A stretch of DNA of 64,000 bases, from positions 22,743,334 to 22,807,333 of the forward strand of contig NW_024037074.1 of assembly GCF_015706575.1 (NCBI RefSeq). The letters are read 5' to 3'. The position numbers and the translations under genes were made by a program. The notes beneath the pieces are model-generated. The model was not told the DNA's origin, did not search any database, and saw nothing but the letters and a program-made list of their open reading frames with translations. The stretch is from Patiria miniata (Eukaryota > Echinodermata > Asteroidea > Valvatida > Asterinidae). Of the stretch, positions 56,781 through 64,000 are shown one piece after another (within the stretch, counting starts at the first letter, position 1; the number at the start of each line of letters is the position of its first letter).

Positions 56781-57308
56781 AATGACACAGCCGCATTGCG
56801 CTTTAATCGTCGGCAAAACAAATTGGGTAAAACTAAATGGATTTTAGATCTGTTAGAGTCAGACTATAAATACGTATTTGAAGCTATAGTCATCAATTGC
56901 CCTACCGTCTTTGAAAACAAAGCGTACATCGAAAGAAAGTGGGTTTACACAGATCCCGAGGTATATCTCTGCGGTCCGGAATTGGACAAGATGACGCTCA
57001 ACGAAGCGATCGATTTTTACAGGAAAGTCTTCGAAGGTGTGTCTACGTTGTTTATCGTGGACGATTGCTCTTCGGATCAAGAGATTAAGTATCGTAAAAA
57101 GGCGTGCGCTTTAAGCAAGATGGCGTTTAGCGGAAGACACGTAAATCACAGCTGTTGGTTATTGACTCAAAAGTATAATCACGTTTTAAAAGATTATAGA
57201 GAAAATACAGGTTGGTTGGTGTTATTTTACCGCAAAAATAAAACATCTTTTGATCAAGTGTTACACGAAAACGACGTCGTACCCGTTGAAAAACGCGATC
57301 ATATATAG
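56781..57308 (+). pseudogene. DNA-packaging ATPase (A32/FtsK type), frame-broken
   Basis: An ATG at 56781 opens a frame with a P-loop-like CALIVGKT. A one-base shift within about 30 bp moves to the frame that carries LGKTKWILDLL and runs to 57308. The Walker B is LFIVDDCSS (about 57048-57074), followed by SKMAFSGRHVNHSCWLLTQ. The length is near that of the family. The enzyme would pump DNA into capsids. It is the best preserved gene of the element. Confidence 0.8.
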
Positions 57309-57389
57309 CGACGTTTGAGAGACGTTAAATACAGTAAATTAGTCGTGTACACCGAATCTCCAGTTAGTTACGAGCTACTTGAGTAAGTT

Positions 57390-57500
57390 AATATAGCTAA
57401 CTACTCAGGTGTTTACAACTAACTACTCAGGTGCTTACAACTAACTACTCAGGTTCTTACAACTAACTACTGAGTTGTTTACAACTAACTACTGAGTTAA
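57390..57500. repeat. 22-24 bp minisatellite, five copies
   Basis: Copies of CTAACTACTCAGGTGTTTAC with an AA linker, the last two having CTGAGTT. It immediately follows the packaging ATPase remnant. Confidence 0.85.
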
Positions 57501-57517
57501 AAAAAAAAGCTAGCTTA

Positions 57518-57874
57518 GGCCAAAAAAAATAAGTCGGTCTCTGGTCAGCGCGCGCGTCGATTTTAATCATGCGCGTCGATCTTTTTGTTTCCAAAATGTT
57601 CCGCGGTAGCTCCAACAGCGCCCTCTATTTCGCACCTCCTCAATTTTTTTTTTACCAAAGAGCACCAAGGAATGGGAAACTGCACCAAGGCAAATGATCG
57701 AAAGCACCAAGGCAAATTATGGAGGACACCAATGTACATGAGGACACCAAAAAAGCAAAATAGTACCCCACCTTGTCTGTACAATCCAAGCTTGAAGAAA
57801 AAAAAAAGCCGCGTGGCCGCGTCAATTCCGGAACTTTTGTCTGACCAGAGACCGAATATTTTTTTTGTTTGGCC
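57518..57874. mobile_element. 357-bp Harbinger-like MITE with GGCCAAA ends
   Basis: The left end GGCCAAAAAAAATAAGTCGG and right end inverse GGCCAAACAAAAAAAATATT are both followed by TCGGTCTCTGGTCAG. TTA flanks both sides (57515-57517, 57875-57877). The interior repeats an AGCACCAAGG word three times and carries no gene. Confidence 0.82.
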
Positions 57875-57879
57875 TTATA

Positions 57880-58335
57880 GTAAATGATAGCAGTATTTGA
57901 GTACTTACAATTTCTGGCTATTATAATCACATTGATTAATCTATCGATTTACACTTACGAGTATATACGTTACCGCACTATCATCCACAACGTAACCTCT
58001 AGTTACATCCTTTCAGCTATGCTCACATTAAACTCGTTTTTAACTAAATGGAAGACATAAAACTTGCTTTAACAAACGAACAAGATTAAAACGCAGAACA
58101 AAAAATCGTTTGTGCGGTGTATACACCCTTGTGAAAAAATATTCCAGGACTTTTCCAGGATTTTCCAGGTCAAAAGTTTGATTTTTCCAGGACTTAATTC
58201 AGGTTGGACACGCAATACAATATATCAATACAATACAATATAGTAACACTATACAATGTAGCAAGTGCATACCTACCTGTACCTGAAATAACTATTAATT
58301 TTGTTTGATTCTTTTGTATAACTGGCTTCTTACCT
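57880..58335. other. No recognisable gene
   Basis: A TTCCAGGACTT word occurs three times at 58142-58198, with variations, as a short tandem stretch. A simple (ATACAATA)n-like segment lies at 58210-58255. Confidence 0.45.
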
Positions 58336-59163
58336 CTTCACTTGCAGTCTTTTTGCCTAAGTTTGTCAATTGAAACTTGAAGAGAAGCAGTGACATCTGC
58401 GTGTTCTGCTTGCTTTATCCTTGCTGTTCTTCTTAAGCTGTTTGATTGAGTGATCAATGTCAGCTTGCCCGATGACTCAGCTTTATCAGCAAGCTTGTCA
58501 GCTGATTGAACTAGTGCATCTATGTCTGTGTGTAGCCTTTGTTTCTTCTTTTTCAGATCCTCAATGTTCTCCATCAGTGTTTTCCTTTTTTTTCATTTTG
58601 TTTGATTTCCGTCTGTTTTCTTTGGTCCTTCAAATAGGACATGTATTTCTGACGTGCAGATGCAGCAGAAACTAGAAGTTTCTTGGAGAGGTCTACATGC
58701 AGAATACCCCCAACATTATCAATGTGATCACAAATCTGCCTCCTTGCAATGACAGTCTGTTCTTGCAGGTTGTCAGTTTCAACTTGTTTGTTGACAGAGT
58801 ATCCCCTCTCAACTGTAGCTTGCCCATGGGACACAAGGAGGAGATCCTGCACCACACCCACAGTTTCTTGTATTGCTTGTTTCCAGCCATGGCCTCGGAG
58901 AACAGAGAATCTACCCTGCTCACACTGTCGAATGGGTCAAAGCTACGAAATACTGAATGACTGTCGGGCTGTGCAACTGTATCAAGAAATTCATCATACT
59001 GCCTGAGTATTTCATCACAAGATGAGCCACTTTTGATTCGTTTAGCTTTCACCAGTGCACGTACTCATCTGCTGTTTCATGTTTAGTGACACATTCATAT
59101 TTGGCTGTTGCCATCTGTACTAGACTGTGACATGCCATGTATTTGACCAGCAAGACACTAAAG

Positions 59164-60462
59164 TTAGTTTGATATTGGACGTTGGACATTCAGATTGGTT
59201 TGTACAGGGAATGTCCATGTTGCTGTCATATTGGATATGCACATTGGTTTGTACGGTGAATGTCCATATTTTATTTGGATATTGGACATTGGACATTCAC
59301 ATTCGTTTGTAAAGGCACTGTCTATGTTGCTGTTTGGTTATTGGACATTGTATATGCACATTGGTTTGTATTGTGAATGTCCATATTTTATTTGGATATT
59401 GGACAATGGACATTCACATTCATTTGTACAGGTTATGTCCATGTTACTGTTTGGATATTGGGCATGGGATATGCACATTGGTTTGTAAAGTGAATGTCCA
59501 TATTTTATTTGGATATTGGACATTGGACATTCATTTAGGTTTGTACAGCGAATGTCCATATTTGTTTAACTCCAGGAGGGGGCGTAATTCAAATGCCCCC
59601 CTGCCGTGAATCGCACCGTCGGATCCCACCAGACGCCGTGCTCGGCCGTGATACACGGACATTGGAAATGCCCATATGTTTGTACAGCGAGTGTCCATAT
59701 TTTTGAAACTCCGGGAGGAGGCGTAATTGAGATCCCCCGTATTTTAGAAGATGGTACCAGTCGTCCCCCCCCCACTATTCGCTATACAAACCTATTGGGC
59801 TGTCCATTGTCGAATATCCATGTTAAGCATGGACATTCGCCATACAAAACCATAGGCATTTCCAATGCCCATGTATCACCAGACAATCTTAGCAGCGCGT
59901 CTTGTGGGAGTCGTCGACGCAATTTACGGCAGCCAGGGGGCTTGACCGTGAATCACGCTGTTTATGGACTTAAAAAATGTGGCCATTTCGCTATACAAAC
60001 CTATTGACCTGTCCAATGTCCAATATCCATGTAAAACATAGACATTCGCCATAGAAAACCATAGGCATTTCCAATGCCCGTGTATCACCAGACAAACGGA
60101 GCAGGGCGTCTGATGGGATCCGACAGTGCGATTCACGGCAGGGGGGCATCTTAATTACCCCTCCTCCCGGAGTTTATGCTGTACAAACATATACTCATTT
60201 CAAATGTCCGTGTATTCCCGCGCGTCTTGTGGGAGTCCTCAGCGCGATTTACGGCAGCCAGGGAGGCATCACAATCACACCTTTTTATGGACTTAAAAAA
60301 TGTGCGATTCACGGCAGTGGGGCATGTTGATTAGTCCTCTCAGAGTTTAAAAAATATGGACACTCGCTGTACAAACCTAAGTGAATGTCCAATATCCAAA
60401 CAGCAACATGGACATTGCCTTTACAAATGAATGTGAATGTCCAAAGTCCAATATCAAACTAA
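59164..60462. mobile_element. 1.3-kb inverted-repeat element built of GGACATTGGACATTC motifs
   Basis: The left end TTAGTTTGATATTGGAC and right end inverse pair over roughly 70 bp, including AATGTCCATGTTGCTGT. The left half (59164-59560) holds about three tandem units of 110-120 bp based on GGATATTGGACATTGGACAT and GTTTGTAC. The right half carries the inverted set. The middle contains repeated GTGAATCGCACCGTCGGATC / GATCCGACAGTGCGATTCAC inverses (59607, about 60115). It has no transposase and interrupts the minus-strand hAT-like gene two bases outside a stop codon. Target duplication not resolved. Confidence 0.8.
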
Positions 60463-61407
60463 ATTTATTGTCTTTTGACCAGCGCATATTTCAGTGGTGA
60501 CTTGAGCAGAAGCTTGCTTGTAGTTTTCACAAGGAAAGATTTGCATTCCCGTTTCACCTCGATGGCCTCCTTCTCACTGATCTTTGGATTGCTTGGTGAT
60601 TGTAGCTTCCTCAGTTCTTGTCCGGCTGAGAAACCTATATCTACACTGGTGGTATTGCAATGTATGTCTTTGTTCTCTGGGTCAATTTGCATCAGTTTGG
60701 CCGGTGAATCTGCCTCCTGTATGACTTCCTTCTTGACAAATCTCTTCAGGAGACCCAACAGCAGTCGGTACAGTTCTTGAGCCATGAAGGACATCATCGG
60801 CCTGTCGGTCTGGAACTTCACAAGGAATGGTGTTATTTGCTGAGCAATGGACAGGAAGCAGCGAAGTTTCACAATTATCAACTTATCTTTGGGGCAAGAT
60901 GCAACTGTATTAAATGATACAGTTCCTGGGTTTGGCACAGTTTTGGCTTTAACCTTCTCCACATAGGTCTTCATATCTGGCCATATCTCAATCGCTTTCT
61001 CTGCCACTGGCACATTTTCCACCCAACGGTGATTGCAGAATTGGCAGGGAAGACGTGGGGTCCAGTTGCTTTGGTGTAGTCTTCTCGTCTCGCTGGAGTA
61101 TCCTTTAATAGTCTGTACATGCTCAAGAGAAGTTTCTGAATGGGCCATTCAGAGGCCACACACCCATCTTTAAATGCACCATGGACTGTGTGAAGCCAAC
61201 AGCTCCCAACATTCAGAAGGGTTTTGCCATACTCTGTCAGTAGCTTGTCTTGCATCAACTGGTGAAATTTCCAGTTAACATTTGGTCTATCCATGGATAT
61301 CTGGATGAGTTTTGTTAAATCCAGGCTCTCTGTGCTAGCTACAAACTCCTTCACCAAATCCCGAGCAGATGACCCATAAACACAGACGTGTAGTAGCGAG
61401 TCTTGAC

Positions 61408-61872
61408 CTGAAAAACAACATTAATAATGCTATGCTCTAAACCTTCCTATGCCGTTGAATATTTTCATGTACACATCCATTGTGAGCACACCTGCAGCAC
61501 AAGGAAACAACCAATGACCAGCCTCTGGATTGACTAGTACTCTAGACTAGCAGCACAAACTAAATGCACATGTCCGTAGTATGAACAGCAATAACACCAC
61601 AGTGGCCCAATTCAACAGGTTTTCTTCGGTACTGCCAATCCTTGTTCTAGCAAATGGAATTGGAAAACTTCTGTAGGCCTATGTGGATAATCCTCATTCT
61701 CATCTAGGGTCACCTGTTGTCAAGACACCAGTGTAGTGCAACTTTAATGTACAAATCATGTTATTTAACTGACTGCCTACAGAATTCTTGCCATGAATTT
61801 CTTGAATTGATAACCAAATTATAACACAAAATGCAAGAAAATACATAGGGCCCCTAGGCCTAATGTACATAC
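61408..61872 (-). other. Intron in the hAT-like gene
   Basis: On the minus strand GTATGT begins at 61872 and a pyrimidine-rich TGTTGTTTTTCAG ends at 61408. The protein-like sequence before (NESLNQKAKRKQMDLHVR in its frame) and after (DLVKEFVASTE) both fit the gene. The intron is 465 bp, non-coding. Confidence 0.55.
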
Positions 61873-62633
61873 TTTTCCATCATCTCAGATCCGAACATGC
61901 AGGTCCATCTGTTTCCGTTTGGCTTTCTGGTTTAAACTCTCATTAAACAGCACAACAAAGCTGCCTTGGTCGCCAATTTTCTTGGATAGTATGTCCCGAA
62001 AGTGGGGTGCAATCCCAAAGTTGCAGAGTTAAGAACACTTTCGTTACAAGCAAGAAAACTGTTTTGCAATTTCTGAATCAGGAAACATCTCAGCAAAGAC
62101 TTGTTGCACACCGCGCAGTCCGGTCGATGAATTGAAGGAGTAATGTGACTTAACAACCTTCAGAGTCCAGATGATTTCCGCCTTGAGACAATCCGAACGG
62201 CTTACAAATGAATCAAGTGAGGCTAAGCTGGTGCTTGACTTTGGCCGCGTGGTAGGATCGGCCCGTTCCGCGGGTGGTTGGGTAAGCCTAGCTGCAGAAC
62301 TTGCTGTATCACTGGTTGATTTTCTGCTGAAAAAAATCTCTGATGGAGTAATCATTCCTTTCCACTTTGTCCGAAAGAAGCTTCTTGTGTTTTGTTCCTT
62401 TTGCGTGACTTCTCAAAGCTGGTTCACCCATGTACGAAACATCGAACGTCTTCATACAAAGTTTACATGCAGCTGTATATTTTGTATCTCTTTGTAGTCA
62501 TTTACGATACTCCGGCTTTTGCAGCCAACGGTCGTTGAAGGAACATTTTCCCGGCGGCATTTTGTCACTTCTAATGTTAATCCCGAAGAAATATTAATTC
62601 CAATCAAGAAGATTGTGAAGTTATAACATAACA

Positions 62634-64000
62634 ATGTATAGAAATCGAGCAGCGCAGCGTCGAAGACGTGACAAGTTTTCTGAAAGTGACAACCGGACCA
62701 CGAGGTAGGCTTACAAAGCTGGCGATCATAAAAAAATTAACTTTCCCTAGTCCATTCAACGTTAAGGAAAAGATTCGACACTATTATTCTGATCCTATTA
62801 TAAGCGGAAACAAATTATTTCTTGTTTAAATGTTAAAATGCTACAATCTTATCACATTTCATTTATCAAGCAAAACTGAAAAGGGAGGATTTTTGTGAGG
62901 TTGAATGGACGTAATAATTCTCAGCAAACGCTAAAATATGAAATAAACGTTGGAAATAACAACTACAAGTACACGATATTAATCCATTACTGTATACAAT
63001 CAGGCCACAGAAAGACAATAAAAGAGTTTCCCATCCACAGTTTCCAAAAGGAAACAAAGTCGATAAGGAAGTAACCCTGGGGACGAGGCTGAAAATTGGG
63101 TTTGTCGCAAGAGAATGAGATTAAACTTTACTCATCGCCCACAATCCACCGTTACCTTTTATTCCATAGTAGCCGATTGAGAATATGTAATATAACATAA
63201 AGGGTTAGACCTACTTGTGTTTGATAGCCAGCGGGGGCGGGGGGGGGGGGGGGGTGCGCAGTCACCCCCCCCCCCCTCACCTTAGAAAAGGTCCTCGTGC
63301 CCCGCAGTCACCCCCACCGGAAATTTGTCGACCACAGAAAGGCAAAGTTGTATAAGTTGCCATGATTAGTTTATTTGCATAAGTTGCTGTGATCTGTTTA
63401 TTTTCCCCAAAAACGCTGTTTCGTGATTGTCTGTTTATTTCAACATCCCATCTAAAGCTACTAGCGCCACCTTTTCGTTCAACGCCCCCATGGGAAGATG
63501 GTGCCTCCTCCACCCCCTTAAAGAACCTTATGATACGCTCATATAAATAAGTTAACGCACTTTATGCATAAGAAGTTTTCGGACACTTTTTTTCATGTTC
63601 TCAGGTTGGCAATGTCTCGCAGACACGATGGTAGTAAAGCTGTGATGTCTGCTTCTCAGCATCAACTGCAAAAAACCCTTCGCCTCAGCTTTGAAAGTAT
63701 AGAAGAAAAGGTAACATCCGAATTTGAAAAAGAATTACAAAGTTCCAAGATAGAACTTGAGGCCAAGAGAAATGAAGAAGAGATGAAAGTGTTGGTAAAC
63801 CAAAAATTTGCAAGACTCAATAAAGTATTCATCGATAATTCTAACGCACTGCTAGCAGATGTCTTGTCTAAAATTCCGAAAAAGAAAGACCTTCCGCCTA
63901 ATGCTACCGAGGAAGATCGGGCTAAGGCTGATGACGAACACAAAACTGCTATGAACGAGTTCAAAATATTTTTCACATACGTGGGAACAATAATCAGCAA
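62634..64000 (+). CDS. Spliced gene of unknown function, coiled-coil rich, truncated by window end
   Basis: Exon 1 is 62634-62704: ATG then MYRNRAAQRRRRDKFSESDN..., strongly basic, ending at donor GTAGGC (62705). Exon 2 starts at 63605 after TTTTTTTCATGTTCTCAG. Joining them keeps one open frame, which passes through the ATG at 63612 and stays open to base 64000. At least 155 residues are encoded. The protein is highly charged, with a helix-forming region (FEKELQSSKIELEAKRNEE) and a KIPKKKDLPP hinge. No signal peptide, membrane segment or known domain is seen. It diverges from the hAT-like gene at 62560 and could share its promoter region. It could be a host gene or a companion gene of a mobile element. 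The alternative start at 63612 would not need the splice. Confidence 0.6.
63225..63320. repeat. G-run/C-run tract inside the intron
   Basis: Long G and C homopolymers, TGCGCAGTCACC repeated in part as GCCCCGCAGTCACC. Probably a remnant of a G-tract element in the 62705-63604 intron; otherwise that intron shows no feature. Confidence 0.5.

Larger units (their letters stand above)
49530..57310. mobile_element. Decayed Polinton/adintovirus-like element
   Basis: Five gene remnants of one large DNA-virus-like transposon lie together: protein-primed-type DNA polymerase B (plus), retroviral-type integrase (minus), a small membrane-associated protein (plus), double-jelly-roll major capsid protein (plus) and packaging ATPase (plus). 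All are broken. Terminal inverted repeats and the 6-bp target duplications of the family were not found. No protease or minor capsid gene was recognised. Other repeats have inserted at 53220-54004 and probably 55070-55700. I cannot decide between Polinton and adintovirus naming from these remnants. Confidence 0.85.
58338..62560 (-). pseudogene. hAT-like transposase-derived zinc-finger gene, broken
   Basis: Reading from 62560 down, the ATG is followed by a stop at codon 21 (62500-62498). A C-x2-C-x16-H-x5-H finger (CKLCMKTF to GTKHKK) follows. Next come a core region (62350-61875), a GT-AG intron (61872-61408) and a core continuing through RPNVNWKFHQ and DTPARREDYTK. A frame shift near 61040 precedes WVENVPVAEKAIEIWP and a run to 60465. 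A 1.3-kb element (59164-60462) splits the gene. The C-terminus has SHGQATVERGYSVNKQ (about 58840), which resembles the hAT dimerisation motif, then a frame shift and a coiled coil. The hAT assignment is inference from that motif and the BED-like finger. Confidence 0.6.

Noticed and set aside
63662..64000. Minus-strand serine/leucine-rich frame at the window end
   Set aside because: It is the shadow of the plus-strand second exon (63605-64000), which has better codon make-up, a splice acceptor and a charged helical product.

Overview
The window reads as nuclear DNA from a marine or aquatic invertebrate animal. It is AT-rich and almost entirely built from layered, decaying mobile elements. The animal call rests on GT-AG introns, TA-flanked Tc1/mariner-type inverted-repeat elements, several LINE remnants including one with a PHD finger upstream of its endonuclease, a Ty3/gypsy retrotransposon, hAT- and Harbinger-like short elements, and a decayed Polinton/adintovirus-like element. 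I cannot name the phylum. I saw no rRNA, no convincing tRNA, no CRISPR array and no bacterial operon structure.

Layout. 0-3 kb: dispersed-repeat copies and low-complexity DNA. 3.3-8.4 kb: two minisatellites with GC palindromic cores, a 577-bp inverted-repeat element, and one full-length transposase-bearing element (5465-7534) with perfect 43-bp ends and 'TA' flanks. 8.7-11.2 kb: a long-inverted-repeat element with AAGATGGCGGCC subrepeats. 11.7-15 kb: assorted repeats and two coding scraps. 15.7-18 kb: a LINE tail, a promoter- or LTR-like stretch and a GT-rich minisatellite. 19-25.6 kb: two close copies of a 1.6-kb non-autonomous derivative of the 5.4-kb family, one of them nested in a LINE that is itself nested in a third element. 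25.6-32.9 kb: more LINE debris, Harbinger-like short elements, and a long array of GTCCGAA units carrying four insertions. 32.9-40.2 kb: a separated segmental duplication and blocks of a TGATACATTATCGG repeat. 40.2-45.2 kb: a minus-strand gypsy element split by a LINE. 46-49 kb: short elements. 49.5-57.3 kb: the broken Polinton-like element. 58.3-62.6 kb: a minus-strand hAT-like zinc-finger gene broken by a 1.3-kb element. 62.6 kb to the window end: the best candidate for an intact gene, a spliced, charged, helix-rich protein I do not recognise, starting 73 bp from the hAT-like gene and divergent from it.

The elements share one design theme. Many carry arrays of short degenerate motifs just inside their ends (ATTCRAATTT, TGATACATTATCGG, GGACATTGGACATTC, AAGATGGCGGCC) instead of one long unique terminal repeat. 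The TAGGTTTTC family is the clearest case. One copy carries a transposase, two shorter copies keep only a trace of that transposase's C-terminal codons, and several more show just an end. All coding sequences except the last gene and the mariner catalytic frame are broken by stops, frameshifts or insertions. Element ends were matched by eye, so outer boundaries are approximate unless inverted repeats and flanking duplications are stated.
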